Shown piece by piece: positions 25,624 through 38,073 of a stretch of DNA of 64,000 bases. The position numbers were made by a program, and so were the translations under genes. This stretch comes from Achromobacter sp. UMC71 (GTDB lineage: Bacteria > Pseudomonadota > Gammaproteobacteria > Burkholderiales > Burkholderiaceae_B), in NCBI RefSeq assembly GCF_014170305.1, contig NZ_LZZT01000045.1, positions 186,001-250,000 of the forward strand, given 5' to 3'. The stretch's first letter is position 1; every line of letters starts with the position of its first letter. The notes below the pieces were generated by a model. It did not search any database, was not told the origin of the DNA, and was given only the letters and a program-made list of their open reading frames with translations.

Positions 25624-25949
25624 TCCGGCGGCGGCGCCGAGCGGACCTCGAGGCGCCTCGCAGGGCGCCTCCCGGGGCGGCGCCGCCCGCCATGCACTTG
25701 TAGGACTTCTTTGTTAAAAAACAGGGGACTTGCAGGGACGGCGCGCCTGCTCCACAGTAGGGGTTTGGCCATCATCCCGGTGCCGGGCGCGGGCGGGACC
25801 TTGACGCACCCTGGAACTTTGACGTGCCCATCAAGTCTTATATAAGATATAAGACACAAGCCAGACCGCGCCGCTGTCGCCTACAATGACAAACGCGTCG
25901 AAACGCCTGAAAATGCCGGCTTTACGCGGGCGAAACCACGGAGTCCATC
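25624..25949. other. Intergenic region upstream of acnA
   Basis: 326 bp. It contains the acnA promoter and palindrome (25819-25855). The first part holds GC-rich inverted sequence around 25645-25685 (GAGGCGCCTCGCAGGGCGCC) that may terminate the LysR transcript; no gene is seen. Confidence 0.55.
25819..25855 (+). promoter_or_regulatory. acnA promoter overlapped by a palindromic operator
   Basis: A sigma-70-like -35 TTGACG (25819-25824) is followed after 16 bp by TATAAG (25841-25846). The -10 lies inside a palindrome with 9-bp arms GTCTTATAT (25835-25843) and ATATAAGAC (25847-25855) around AAG. A protein bound here would block the promoter. The 9-3-9 layout resembles GntR-type sites; the cognate regulator is not in the window. 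Confidence 0.6.
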
Positions 25950-28655
<2,706 letters not shown>

Positions 28656-28671
28656 GCGTCCGCCGCAAGGC

Positions 28672-28705
28672 AAAGCCCCTGGAACCGCAAGGTTCCAGGG
28701 GCTTT
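28672..28705 (+). terminator. Rho-independent terminator of acnA
   Basis: Perfect 15-bp arms, AAAGCCCCTGGAACC (28672-28686) and its complement (28691-28705), around a GCAA tetraloop, ending in TTTTT. Confidence 0.93.
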
Positions 28706-28771
28706 TTCATGACGCGGCAAAGGGCTGGATTGCCCGGCTTCACCGCCCGGCGCGACCGCCGTGAAGCCGCG

Positions 28772-29545
28772 TCAACTGAACGCGTAGGCGTCCATTGCCA
28801 GCGCGCCGTACGAGATCTCGTCGATCAAGCGCGTGGCCTGGCTGCCGCCGGCCCCCAACGCCACGTACAGCGGCATCAGGTGATCGTCGTGCGGATGGGC
28901 CTGCGCCGCGCCAGGCGCCTGCGCCTGCCAGTCCAGCAACGCCGGCATATCGTGCGCGGCCAGGCGGCCGGCATACCAGTCCTGGAAGGCCGGCACGTAG
29001 GGCACGGCCGGCGCATTCTGCGGCATGCGGACATGGCGCAGGTTGTGCGTGAGCGACCCCGACCCGATGATCAGGATGTCTTCGTCGCGCAGCGGCGCCA
29101 GCGCACGGCCCAGTTCCAGCTGCCCGGCCGCGTCGCGGTCCATGTCCAGCGACAGCTGCACCACCGGTACGTCGACCTCGGGATACAGGTAGCGCAGCGG
29201 CACCCAGGCGCCGTGGTCCAGCGGCCGGCGCGGGTCGCGGTCGGCGGCGATCCCGGATTCGGCCAGCAGCGCCTGCACGCGCGCCGCCAGCTCGGGAGAA
29301 CCAGGCGCGGCGTACTGCAGCGTGTAGAGCTCGGGCGGGAAGCCGCCAAAATCATGCCAGGCCACCTGCTGGTCGCGGGTGGACAGGGCCAGGCCCTGGC
29401 CCATCCAGTGCGGCGAGACCACCAGGATGCCGCGGGGCTTGCGGCCCTGGGCCTGGCTCCAGGCCGCAAGCGCGGGGCCGGTCAGACCCGGCTCGACGGC
29501 AAGCATGGGAGAACCATGGGAAACGAAAAGCGTAGGCCAACGCAT
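28772..29545 (-). CDS. DODA-type extradiol ring-opening dioxygenase (LigB/YgiD family)
   Basis: 257 aa. The class III extradiol fold is shown by TLFVSHGSPMLAVE (first metal His), VVSPHWMGQG, PLDHGAWVPLRYLYP and GSGSLTHNLRH, which supply the metal and acid-base histidines. This family includes YgiD and plant DOPA 4,5-dioxygenase, and cleaves catechols with Fe(II) or Zn. The ATG has GGAG 8 bp upstream. No aromatic-pathway gene is next to it, so the physiological substrate is unknown. Confidence 0.9.
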   Translation of the reverse strand: MRWPTLFVSHGSPMLAVEPGLTGPALAAWSQAQGRKPRGILVVSPHWMGQGLALSTRDQQVAWHDFGGFPPELYTLQYAAPGSPELAARVQALLAESGIAADRDPRRPLDHGAWVPLRYLYPEVDVPVVQLSLDMDRDAAGQLELGRALAPLRDEDILIIGSGSLTHNLRHVRMPQNAPAVPYVPAFQDWYAGRLAAHDMPALLDWQAQAPGAAQAHPHDDHLMPLYVALGAGGSQATRLIDEISYGALAMDAYAFS

Positions 29546-29609
29546 AGCGGTGACTCCAGAAAATCATGTCGATGAAGGCATTGTCGGCCGATTCCATTTA
29601 GCAATAAAC

Positions 29610-29622
29610 CCCTTTCAAAGGG
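29610..29622. promoter_or_regulatory. Short palindrome upstream of the DODA gene
   Basis: CCCTTT and AAAGGG flank one C in an AT-rich stretch about 65 bp upstream of the dioxygenase start. It is a candidate operator or part of the promoter; there is nothing else recognisable in 29546-29801. Confidence 0.3.
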
Positions 29623-29801
29623 ATAATCTGTTGCTCAATCAGCACTAATAAAGCCCTGGCAGGCTGGCTCGCCCGAGCCGGTGCGAGCGCGCCTGCCGGC
29701 CCGCGGCCAGCACGACCGGCGCTCGCCGGACGCCGTGCAGCCCGCCGCCGTGGCGAGCGTTAAACTACGTCGTTACACACTTATTGGACGCCCCCGAAGT
29801 T

Positions 29802-31004
29802 ATGGCCCGATCCCGCAGCCAATCCGCTCCCCGCATGAACCGCGATGCCACCCGCCTGGTCACGCTTGCCCAGTCGCTCAACCGCTCGGGCAGCCGCGTC
29901 GAAGACGTGTACTGGGAGAATCAGCTTGGCGAAGCGATTCCGAAGCTGCTCAAGGCAGGTCAGGACGCCCCGCTGGAAGCCGCCCTGGACCACCTCGCCC
30001 AAAGCGACGTGGGCGCCTACGAAGTCCTGATCGAACAGGCCGAGACGCTGTCCGAGTCGATGAAAATCGAGAAAAACGGCGTCCGCTACGACATCCTGCT
30101 GATCGTCGCGCCCATCGTGGCCTGGACCCGCTACGCGATTCCCACGGGCCCGGTCTCCGCCAGCGCCCAGCAAGCGCTACTGGCGCAATTGCATGGCCAC
30201 GTGCTGTCCAGCCAGGCCCGCACGGCCCTGATGCCCTCGCTGGTCAGCGTGGACCAGATGCCGCGCACTTTCTCCGAAACCTGGCAATGGCTGCAACGCC
30301 TGGGGTCGCAAGCGCTGGGCGCTGAAACCACCAAGCCGACGCTGAACACCGAAGCCGAAACCGCGAACATGCTGGCCGACACCCGCTACATCGTGTTGGC
30401 GGCGGCGGTGCCCGAATTCGCGCCCGTCTTCCGCTGGCAGGAACAGATCGGCGAGGCCGAGGCCAGCCGCGACGCCTGCCAGGAACAATGGGCGGCCCAG
30501 GCCCAGCCCACGCTGGCCGGCCTGCTGCCCGGCTGTGGCTTCGAAGCGCTGCTGCCCGACGCCTACTACGTCAGCAACCGCGAAGCCGACCGCCGCGTGC
30601 GTCCGCTGTCGCTGCGCGCCGCCATCAGCTGGCTCGAAGGCGCAGTCAGCCTCGAAGCCGCGCAACTGCGCGCCGTGATCGCCGGCTGCGGTGAAAGCCG
30701 CATCGACGAATACCGCATCAGCTTCACGGCCCGCAACAGCAACGACGTCTACTACGGCTGCGTCTGGCCCTTGTACGGCCGCGAGGAAGACCTGCCCGGC
30801 GACGAAGGCCAGCCCGATGTCGTCGACGAGATCGCAGCGTTGCTCAAGGAATACGGCGTGAACGACGTGCGCCGCATCCCGGGCGTACTGCCACCTGAAT
30901 ACTGCGAAGACTGCGGCGCCCCCTACTTCCCCAACCCGTTGGGCGAACTGGTGCACGCCGAGCTGCCCGAAGACGCCGAGGCCGCTCCCGCCAAGTTCCA
31001 TTAA
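29802..31004 (+). CDS. DUF2863 family protein
   Basis: 400 aa from the ATG at 29802; an in-frame TTG six codons earlier (29784) is possible. This family is confined largely to Betaproteobacteria and has no known function. The protein is soluble, with no signal peptide, and the C-terminal part has a CEDCGAPYFPNPLGE segment with two Cys that could bind zinc or form a redox pair. It is followed 11 bp later by earP, so it may be co-transcribed with the EF-P modification genes. Confidence 0.8.
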   Translation: MARSRSQSAPRMNRDATRLVTLAQSLNRSGSRVEDVYWENQLGEAIPKLLKAGQDAPLEAALDHLAQSDVGAYEVLIEQAETLSESMKIEKNGVRYDILLIVAPIVAWTRYAIPTGPVSASAQQALLAQLHGHVLSSQARTALMPSLVSVDQMPRTFSETWQWLQRLGSQALGAETTKPTLNTEAETANMLADTRYIVLAAAVPEFAPVFRWQEQIGEAEASRDACQEQWAAQAQPTLAGLLPGCGFEALLPDAYYVSNREADRRVRPLSLRAAISWLEGAVSLEAAQLRAVIAGCGESRIDEYRISFTARNSNDVYYGCVWPLYGREEDLPGDEGQPDVVDEIAALLKEYGVNDVRRIPGVLPPEYCEDCGAPYFPNPLGELVHAELPEDAEAAPAKFH

Positions 31005-31015
31005 GCCGGCGCACG

Positions 31016-32146
31016 ATGCAAGCGGACATCTTCTGCCGGGTCGTCGACAACTACGGCGACATCGGCGTCTGCTGGCGCCTGGCGCGGCGCCTGGCCCACG
31101 GCTGCGGCTGGGACGTCCGCCTGTGGGTGGACGATCTGGCCAGTTTCGCTCGCATCCAGCCAGGCATTGCTCCGGATCGCGCGCGCCAGTCCTGCCAGGG
31201 TATCGATGTGGTGCAGTGGTCCGATACCCCCGACCCGGCGCTCACGCCCCGCGACGTGGTGATCGAAGCCTTCGCCTGCGATCCGCCGGAAGTTTTCCTG
31301 GACCACATGCGCCACAGCCATCCGGTGTGGATCAACCTGGAATACCTCAGCGCCGAAGCCTGGGTCGAAAGCTGCCACGGCCTGCCGTCGCAGCGGCCCG
31401 ATGGCCTGGTAAAGCATTTCTTCTTTCCGGGTTTCACGGCCGCCACCGGCGGCCTGTTGCGCGAGCCGGGACTGTCCGCCGAACGTGATGCCTTCCAGGC
31501 CGACCCCGCCGCCCAGGATGCGTTTCTGCGCAGCCTTGGCGTGGCCGAAGCCTTGTTGTCGCACCGACGCAACGGCGCCCGACGCGAAGGCGCCCGCACC
31601 GTGTCCCTGTTTTGCTATCCCAACGCGCCCGTCGGCGCCCTGGCCCGCGCCCTGGCCAGCGACCCGCAACCCGCGCTGGTGCTGGCGCCGCAAGGCGTGG
31701 CGCCCGGGCTGGAAGCCGCCTGCGCCATCCCGGGCGGCCCCGCCGTAGCGCGCCTGCCCTTCGTGGCCCAGCCCGATTTCGACCGCCTGCTGTGGTGCGC
31801 CGACCTGAATTTCGTCCGCGGCGAAGATTCCTTCGTGCGCGCCGCCTGGGCCGCCCGCCCGCTGGTGTGGCAGATCTACCCGCAGGACGAAAACATCCAT
31901 CTCGAGAAGCTGGATGCATGGCTGGCCCGCTATCCGGCCCCGGAAACCGCCGCCGCGCTCATCCGGGCCTGGAACGCGCCCGGCGACGGCGAACCCGCCG
32001 TCCGCGCGCTGGCCCATGCCTTGGCGCCCGCCGCCTGGCAAGGCTGGACACGCGCCGCCCGCGACTGGGATGCCAACCAGGCCGCCCTGCCCGATCTGGC
32101 GGAAAATCTGGCCAGCTTTTGCGCAGAGTTGGCCAAGAAACGCTAG
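31016..32146 (+). CDS. earP: Elongation factor P arginine rhamnosyltransferase EarP
   Basis: 376 aa GT-B enzyme (formerly DUF2331). It transfers rhamnose from dTDP-rhamnose to Arg32 of EF-P. The N-terminal VVDNYGDIGVCWRLAR carries the two catalytic Asp (Asp11, Asp15), and FVRGEDSFVRAAWAARPLVW with QIYPQDENIHLEKL is the donor-binding block with its Glu. The target gene efp follows 158 bp downstream and does encode Arg at position 32, confirming the pairing. Confidence 0.96.
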   Translation: MQADIFCRVVDNYGDIGVCWRLARRLAHGCGWDVRLWVDDLASFARIQPGIAPDRARQSCQGIDVVQWSDTPDPALTPRDVVIEAFACDPPEVFLDHMRHSHPVWINLEYLSAEAWVESCHGLPSQRPDGLVKHFFFPGFTAATGGLLREPGLSAERDAFQADPAAQDAFLRSLGVAEALLSHRRNGARREGARTVSLFCYPNAPVGALARALASDPQPALVLAPQGVAPGLEAACAIPGGPAVARLPFVAQPDFDRLLWCADLNFVRGEDSFVRAAWAARPLVWQIYPQDENIHLEKLDAWLARYPAPETAAALIRAWNAPGDGEPAVRALAHALAPAAWQGWTRAARDWDANQAALPDLAENLASFCAELAKKR

Positions 32147-32304
32147 AATAGAGAGTTTTCTGAGTCGCCCAAGTATTGCCGGGCCTCAGCTATTACGCCT
32201 CCCGGGGTGTGCATCAAGCCGAGAACGCGGGCCAATAATCAGGTCCAGTCGCGCGGTTTTTTGCTAGCACGGCGAGTGCACCCATCACCCCCGGAGTTTT
32301 AACG

Positions 32305-32862
32305 ATGAAAACCGCTCAGGAATTGCGAGTCGGCAACGTGGTCATGGTCGGCAAGGATCCCCTCGTGGTCCAGAAGGCCGAATACAACAAGTCCGGCCGT
32401 AACGCCGCTGTTGTGAAGCTGAAGTTCAAGAACCTCTTGACCGCCTCGGCCAGCGAATCGGTCTACAAGGCCGACGAAAAGTTCGAAGTCGTCCAGCTGG
32501 ATCGCAAGGAGTGCACCTACTCCTACTTCGGCGACCCGATGTACGTCTTCATGGACGAAGAGTACAACCAGTACGAGATCGAAGCCGAAAGCATGGGCGA
32601 CGCCCTGAACTACCTGGAAGAAGCGATGCCCGTGGAAGTGGTCTTCTACGACGGCCGCGCCATCTCGGTGGAACTGCCCACGGTCCTGGTCCGCGAAATC
32701 ACCTACACCGAACCGGCCGTCCGCGGCGACACGTCGGGCAAGGTGACCAAGCCCGCCAAGATCAACACCGGCTACGAACTGAACGTGCCGCTGTTCTGCG
32801 CCATCGGCGACAAGATCGAAATCGACACCCGCACGAACGAATACCGCAGCCGCGTTCAATAA
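32305..32862 (+). CDS. efp: Translation elongation factor P (Arg32 type)
   Basis: 185 aa, three beta-barrel domains. EF-P rescues ribosomes stalled at polyproline. The domain I loop reads KSGRNAA, placing Arg at position 32, where other bacteria have Lys; Arg32 is the rhamnosylation site of the EarP branch. The C-terminal [27 protein letters not shown] is the family signature. The ATG has CCGGAG upstream, and a strong terminator follows. Confidence 0.98.
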   Translation: MKTAQELRVGNVVMVGKDPLVVQKAEYNKSGRNAAVVKLKFKNLLTASASESVYKADEKFEVVQLDRKECTYSYFGDPMYVFMDEEYNQYEIEAESMGDALNYLEEAMPVEVVFYDGRAISVELPTVLVREITYTEPAVRGDTSGKVTKPAKINTGYELNVPLFCAIGDKIEIDTRTNEYRSRVQ

Positions 32863-32881
32863 TCGCGCCGGCAGCAGGTAC

Positions 32882-32916
32882 AAAAAACGCCAGCCCTTTT
32901 CGGGCTGGCGTTTTTT
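32882..32916 (+). terminator. Rho-independent terminator of efp
   Basis: Arms 32882-32896 and 32902-32916 are perfectly complementary over 15 bp (AAAAAACGCCAGCCC on the left), loop TTTTC, ending in six T. The A-run on the left makes it active in both directions. Confidence 0.95.
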
Positions 32917-32955
32917 ATTGGCACGCGAAGCGCGCGGCGTGGGGGATCCAACCCG

Positions 32956-33414
32956 TCATTGGAGACGGTCGTCGTCGAGAAAATCCGGCACGGCCATCAC
33001 ATCGATGCCGTCTTCGGCCAGCGATTCGCGTTCTGCGGGGGTAGCCGTGCCGCGAATCGGGCGCTCGTCGGCATCGCCCTCGTGAATACGGCGCGCTTCT
33101 TCGGCGAAACGCGGACCGACGTTTTCGGTATTGCGCAGCAACGCCCGGACCTGGCGCATGACCACAGCCTGCATGGCCGCCATCTTTTCGGCCTCGGAGG
33201 CGCTGGCGGACGGCGCCGGCTGGGTGGCGGGCGCGTGCAGGTGCGCCACGTTCAAACGCGGCGCCGACAGGCGCTTGGTAATGCTGGCCGATGCGCAAAC
33301 GGGGCACGAGACCAAGCCACGCGCCTGTTGCGCGTCATAGTCTTCGTGCGAACCGAACCAGCCTTCGAATATGTGGCCGTGCTCGCACTGGAGGTCGAAA
33401 ACTTTGAGAGCCAT
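32956..33414 (-). CDS. DUF1178 family protein
   Basis: 152 aa. The N-terminus MALKVFDLQCEHGHIFEGWF with Cys10 and His12, and SCPVCASASITKRL with a CPxC pair near residues 37-40, form a zinc-ribbon-like head typical of DUF1178. The middle is Ala/Pro/Ser-rich and the C-terminal part (residues 75-150) is helical and acidic. The family is widespread in alpha- and betaproteobacteria, without known function. Confidence 0.85.
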   Translation of the reverse strand: MALKVFDLQCEHGHIFEGWFGSHEDYDAQQARGLVSCPVCASASITKRLSAPRLNVAHLHAPATQPAPSASASEAEKMAAMQAVVMRQVRALLRNTENVGPRFAEEARRIHEGDADERPIRGTATPAERESLAEDGIDVMAVPDFLDDDRLQ

Positions 33415-33552
33415 GACGGGAATATGGGGATAAGCAGCCAGAATACAAGAAAGCGCCGCGGCCAGCCGGGAGGCCCTGCCCGGGACGGGGGTTTAGGCCG
33501 GTTTCCTGCCGAACGGCGCCCTTTTCGGCATCGCGCCGCCTGAAGACAAAGA

Positions 33553-33579
33553 AAAAGCGGGCCCCGGGGGCCCGCTTTT
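33553..33579 (-). terminator. Rho-independent terminator after the DUF2968 gene
   Basis: Arms AAAAGCGGGCCC (33553-33564) and GGGCCCGCTTTT (33568-33579) around a 3-base loop. On the minus strand a T-rich tail follows, so it ends the leftward DUF2968 gene and may also act on the other strand. Confidence 0.85.
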
Positions 33580-33595
33580 GCCTGCGTTGACGGAT

Positions 33596-34306
33596 TTACT
33601 TGCCGCGCTTGGGGGCTGCGGCGGCAGGTTGTCCGATCTGCGCCTGCTGGGCCTGCAAGGCGTCGATCTGGCGTTGCAGATCACGCAGTTGCTGGCGCAC
33701 GTCCTTTTGCTGGTCGGCCAAGGCCGTGGCTTCCTGGCGCGACTGCTCCTGGCGCGCCGCGACCTGCTCTTCCTGCTGCATGCGCAGGGTGCGGTCGGCT
33801 TGCAGCGTGCTCAGTTCGGCGTTGCGGCTGGCCAGCAACTTTTCGGCGTGGGTGTATTCGGCCTGCAGCTTGATGCGCTTGATATCCACTTCGGCCAGTT
33901 CGACGGACTGGGCGGCGAACGCCCGGTACGTGGCTTCGGCCTGCTTGTCCGACTTCGTCTTGAGCACCCGCCAGAAATCTTTTTGCTGGAACAGGGCCAC
34001 GTAGTAGGTCAGATCGTCCGGCTTGAACAGCAGGCTGGCGCCGTACGTGCCGTTGTAGCTCGTACGCAGCTCGGAAACCTGGCGGTTCTGGATCAGTGCC
34101 TGCAGCTCGGCCACCGTCGACGACGGACGCGCGGCAGCCGCCGGCGCGGGCGGGGTCACCGGCGTGGACGGCGCTTGCTTGTCCTCGACCTGCTGGACCG
34201 TGGGCCGCGGGGGTTCGGACTGCGCGCTCGCGCAAGCCGCCAGACCGGACAGGGCCGTGCCCAATAGCGCCATGCGCGCAGCGGCACGGATAAAGTGGAC
34301 GTTCAT
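33596..34306 (-). CDS. DUF2968 family lipoprotein
   Basis: 236 aa. A lipoprotein signal peptide ends in SGLAAC, with Cys25 as lipidation site. A Pro/Ala-rich linker precedes the DUF2968 core (residues about 65-150; VSELRTSYNGTYGASLLF). The C-terminal third (about 140-220) is a long Gln/Glu/Arg-rich coiled coil. Function unknown; an envelope location is expected from the lipobox. Confidence 0.85.
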   Translation of the reverse strand: MNVHFIRAAARMALLGTALSGLAACASAQSEPPRPTVQQVEDKQAPSTPVTPPAPAAAARPSSTVAELQALIQNRQVSELRTSYNGTYGASLLFKPDDLTYYVALFQQKDFWRVLKTKSDKQAEATYRAFAAQSVELAEVDIKRIKLQAEYTHAEKLLASRNAELSTLQADRTLRMQQEEQVAARQEQSRQEATALADQQKDVRQQLRDLQRQIDALQAQQAQIGQPAAAAPKRGK

Positions 34307-34482
34307 GCCTTCCCCAAAAAAATCGTTGCGGAACTATAGCAATTTATTTCGTTTGAAGCAGACGCACTTACATAGCACGCCCCGATAATGTCGCGCCCTA
34401 AGGGGCATTCCCTATTGCGCGTTATATCGCCGCCCGGATTTGCCGCTGAAATACCGGTTTATCGCAAGCGTATTACTGCACT

Positions 34483-35889
34483 TCAAGACGCCTCGATAAT
34501 GCCGTCGGCGGTTTCACCCTGACCGCCGCCCAGGTGCAATTTGCGCATTTTTTCCCACAGTACCTTGCGGCTGATGCCCAAGGTATTGGCGGTGTCCTGG
34601 CGGCGCCAGCCGTTTACGTCGAGCGCGGCCAGGATGCGGGCGCGCTCGGCGCGCTCGGCATCGGTAAATACCGGCGGCTCGCACTGGGTATTGGCCGGCG
34701 CGCCGTTCAAAGCGCCCGGCGCCCGCAGCGGTTCGGCCAATTGATCGAAAATGCGCTCGATACGCGCCTGGTCCCAGGTCTTGAACTGGCGGCGGACAAT
34801 AGCCACACGTTCGGCCACGTTGGACAGTTCCCGTACGTTGCCCTCATAACGGGTGCGCGATACGCGCTCCAGTAGCCACTCGGGCGGCTCACCCTCGCTG
34901 CCCATGCGCTCGAGCAAGGCGCGGAAAATCGCGGCCTTTTCCTCGGGACCGCGCTGCTCCAGATTGGGAATGCGCAATTCGATCACCGCCAGCCGGTAAT
35001 ACAGATCGGCCCGGAACTCGTCCTGGCCCACCAGCACACGTAGATCTTTATTGGTGGCCGCGACCAGGCGGAAATCCACCGGCACCTCGACCGTCGACCC
35101 CAGCCGCGTCACCGCGCTTTGCTCCAGCACCCGCAGCAGCTTGACCTGCTGGTAGAGCGGCAGGTCGCCGATTTCGTCCAGGAACAGCGTGCCGCCGCTG
35201 GCCTGCTCGAAGTAGCCTTTGTGCGCGCCCACCGCGCCGGTGAACGCGCCCTTGGCGTGGCCGAAGAAATGCGCCTCGAACAGGCCTTCGGGAATGGCGC
35301 CGCAATTGACCGCCACGAAGGGCCCGTCGGACCAGGTTGCGTGGTCGTGCAGGAGGCGGGCAACGCGTTCCTTGCCGACCCCGGTTTCGCCATGGATCAG
35401 CACATTGCTGCGGCAGTCCGCGAACATGTCGGCTTCGGCCAGCAGCGCTCGCATGGGCTCGGACACGGCGATCAGCGGCTGCTCGCGCCGCGGCGCGGAC
35501 CGGTTGACCTGATCCAGCGTGCCCAGCAGTTCGAACAGCAGCTTGCGCAAGTCGGTGGTGGTGAAGGCCAGCGGCAGGGTGTAGGAATATTCGGGCGGGT
35601 AATAGCGCGGATCGCGGCCGCGAGCTTCGGCGGCCACCCAGATGACGGGCATCGCCTGCACCGACAGCCAGTCGTAGCCGCTGAAGCGGTTGTCGCCCAT
35701 GACCGACACCGACACCAAGGCGACGGCCGGCCGCGACGGATCACGCGGCGGCGGGAAGGCCGTGCCGGCGTCCGCCCGCACCAAAGACACGTCCATGCCG
35801 GCCAGGCAGCGTTCGGCGCGGCTGGCAATGTCGGACGTGCCTTCCCAGACGTAGACGTCGAATTCTTCGCGCGAATATTTCTGGGTCAT
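34483..35889 (-). CDS. Sigma-54-dependent Fis-family transcriptional activator
   Basis: 468 aa from the ATG at 35889; an in-frame ATG at 36003 would add 38 residues but overlaps tadG by 65 bases. The AAA+ domain (about 145-375) has Walker A GETGVGKE, the sigma-54 contact loop [11 protein letters not shown], Walker [14 protein letters not shown] and the NVREL segment. A Fis-type HTH closes the protein ([20 protein letters not shown]). The N-terminal 120 residues look like a degenerate receiver without clear phosphorylation residues. It lies directly downstream of tadG, and is the only sigma-54 activator here; it may control the tad genes or the sigma-54 promoter at 51782. Confidence 0.93.
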   Translation of the reverse strand: MTQKYSREEFDVYVWEGTSDIASRAERCLAGMDVSLVRADAGTAFPPPRDPSRPAVALVSVSVMGDNRFSGYDWLSVQAMPVIWVAAEARGRDPRYYPPEYSYTLPLAFTTTDLRKLLFELLGTLDQVNRSAPRREQPLIAVSEPMRALLAEADMFADCRSNVLIHGETGVGKERVARLLHDHATWSDGPFVAVNCGAIPEGLFEAHFFGHAKGAFTGAVGAHKGYFEQASGGTLFLDEIGDLPLYQQVKLLRVLEQSAVTRLGSTVEVPVDFRLVAATNKDLRVLVGQDEFRADLYYRLAVIELRIPNLEQRGPEEKAAIFRALLERMGSEGEPPEWLLERVSRTRYEGNVRELSNVAERVAIVRRQFKTWDQARIERIFDQLAEPLRAPGALNGAPANTQCEPPVFTDAERAERARILAALDVNGWRRQDTANTLGISRKVLWEKMRKLHLGGGQGETADGIIEAS

Positions 35890-35938
35890 GGCGACCACCG
35901 GGCCGGCCAGGCGGGAGAGGGAGTCAAGGGCTTCATCA

Positions 35939-38047
35939 TCAATACACCAGACGGGGCTTGCCGCAGTCCACGGAAAGCAGCGATACATCGGTTTGGCCGA
36001 CACTCAGGCCAAGCATGTCCAGCAACTGCTGCAGCAGCGTCGACAACATGCCCAGCAGCGGCTGCAGCAGCGCCACCACGATGGAGAGCACGCCGCCGAT
36101 CTGGTTGCCGCCGCTGAGGGCCAGCGACGCCACGGCATTGACGCGGCATTGGCGGATGGCGTCAGGCACCAGCGCCAGCGAGCAGGTCAAATCGCTCAAG
36201 GGGGCCAGCAGCAGGGAATTCAGGATATTGCCCACCAGTTGCAGCGTGCCACCCAGCACGCCGGTCAGGCCGCCCGTGGACAGGCGCTGGCTCAACTGGT
36301 TCAGGGCGGTGGTGGACCATTGCATGTTGTTGACCACCTGCGAAATCGAATTGCCGGGGTTGTTCCCGCCCCCGCCCACCAGATCGGTGGCCAGGGCGGT
36401 GCGCTGGTCGGACGTGAGCGGCGTGCCGGTGCCGACCAGATCCCCCAGGATGCCGCCGATCAGCGCATCCGCCAGGTTCGAGGCCAGCGCCCCCAGGTTG
36501 ATGGACGTGGCGTTGACGGTGGCGGTGGAATTGGGTGAAGGCGGCTGCGTCAGCGTCACCGATACCGGCGCGGTCGAATTGAAGACCGGCAGCGTGACCT
36601 TGGCGGTCAGCGGCAGGATGCCCAGCACGTTCAGGATCTGGTAGCGCTGGATGGCGGCGAACGAGCTGGGCTGGCAGCTGTTGGTGATGGACAGGAAATT
36701 GGCCTGCACGTTGTCCACGGCCGACGACATGCCCGGGAACTTGCCCAGGCAGATGTTGGCCACCGACGAGGTCACGTCGATGGTGGCCTGCTGCTGGGTC
36801 AACGGCGCCTGGCACAGTTTGGACACCGTGCCGGTCGATTGCGCCACGTCGATGATCACGGGCAGGTCCACCTTGGTGCCCAGCGCACTGGCCAGCAGCG
36901 GCCCCAGGAGCGGGATATTGCTGGTATTGGCGCGCAGGTACACGCGGATACCGGCGCTGGTGGCCTGCGTGCCCACGCCGCCCACGCCGATGCTGGGCGG
37001 TTCGACGATGCGCACCTGCGATTGCACGCCCAGCAGCGGCACGTTCAGGCCCAGGTTGACCAGGTTCTGGCCATTGGCGATGACCAGGGCGGTCTCCAGC
37101 ACGTTCAGCGCGTTGATGTTGGCCTGCAGCGCCGAGTTGATATCGCCGCCCACCACATTCAGGTCCAGGATGCCGCCGTCGCCGAACAGCTTGACGGGCA
37201 GGTTCACCGGCATCACGTTCAGCACCACATTGATGGCGTTGCTCAGCAGTCCCAGGCTCGCGCCAGCGGTGTTGCCAGCCTTGTTCATGACCGTCAGCGT
37301 GGCCTGCAGCAGTTGACCCAGTGTCAGGTTGTTCAGCGCGGCCAACTGCGCCGGCGTGCCCACCCCGGTGGCCACCGATATCGGCAGGCCCAGGGCTTCC
37401 AGCAGGCCCGACGGCGTGATGTTGACGGTGGCCAGGCCGGCCGCATCCAGGATGTCCAGCTGGGCGGGCGAGGCGCCCACGGTGGACAGCAATTGCGACA
37501 GCAGGCCGCCCTTTTGCAGGCGCAGCAGGCGCGAGCCGACGGTAAAGACCGCCACCGGCTGGGTGCTGGCCGCCACCGACACCACCTGGACCGGGGTGCC
37601 GCCGGCGCCGCCCGTGAAGCTGGGGATCAGGCTGGTCAGGTTCTTGTTGATGGTGATCCGCAGCGCATTCGGCACCTGCCCGCTAGCCGGGTCGAAGAGG
37701 TACATGCCGGATGGATCGGCGCGGGTGTTGTCCCACAGCTTGCACTCCACCGTCACGTCGCCCGCGGCAAATGTGTCCAGGATGTTGGGCACGTTGGCGA
37801 GCACGGCGCTCTGCCCGGCAGCCTGCGCGCGAGAGCAGTCCGCGGGCGCGCCCATGCCCAGCACCTGCACCGCCGACAACGCGGCCAGATCCGAGGCCTT
37901 CTGCATTTCCCGCTTCATGTAGTACGCGTAGCCCAGATTGGCCACGCCAAGCAGCACCAGGCCGACGATGACCGCGAACACGATGGCCACCGTCATGCTG
38001 CCACGCTGCCGCAGGCGGAACGCAGGACAAGAAGAAGGGGCTGGCAT
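35939..38047 (-). CDS. tadG: Tad pilus assembly protein TadG-like
   Basis: 702 aa. The N-terminal [22 protein letters not shown] is the TadE/TadG membrane anchor, followed by [20 protein letters not shown], the conserved pseudopilin-like helix with a predicted periplasmic body. The body is long and rich in Leu/Gly/Asn/Val repeats. The start is the ATG at 38047, with GGAG about 10 bp upstream, rather than the in-frame ATG at 38155 inside the DUF3613 gene. It is the last structural gene of the locus. TadG proteins anchor the Flp pilus assembly machine; this one is longer than most. Confidence 0.88.
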   Translation of the reverse strand: MPAPSSCPAFRLRQRGSMTVAIVFAVIVGLVLLGVANLGYAYYMKREMQKASDLAALSAVQVLGMGAPADCSRAQAAGQSAVLANVPNILDTFAAGDVTVECKLWDNTRADPSGMYLFDPASGQVPNALRITINKNLTSLIPSFTGGAGGTPVQVVSVAASTQPVAVFTVGSRLLRLQKGGLLSQLLSTVGASPAQLDILDAAGLATVNITPSGLLEALGLPISVATGVGTPAQLAALNNLTLGQLLQATLTVMNKAGNTAGASLGLLSNAINVVLNVMPVNLPVKLFGDGGILDLNVVGGDINSALQANINALNVLETALVIANGQNLVNLGLNVPLLGVQSQVRIVEPPSIGVGGVGTQATSAGIRVYLRANTSNIPLLGPLLASALGTKVDLPVIIDVAQSTGTVSKLCQAPLTQQQATIDVTSSVANICLGKFPGMSSAVDNVQANFLSITNSCQPSSFAAIQRYQILNVLGILPLTAKVTLPVFNSTAPVSVTLTQPPSPNSTATVNATSINLGALASNLADALIGGILGDLVGTGTPLTSDQRTALATDLVGGGGNNPGNSISQVVNNMQWSTTALNQLSQRLSTGGLTGVLGGTLQLVGNILNSLLLAPLSDLTCSLALVPDAIRQCRVNAVASLALSGGNQIGGVLSIVVALLQPLLGMLSTLLQQLLDMLGLSVGQTDVSLLSVDCGKPRLVY

Positions 38048-38073
38048 GATCGCGACTCCGTGACGGAATGACG

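Noticed and set aside
31016-32862. EarP and EF-P pair as a novel system
   Set aside because: This is the established rhamnosyl-EF-P pathway; Arg32 and the DNYGD motif match what is known.
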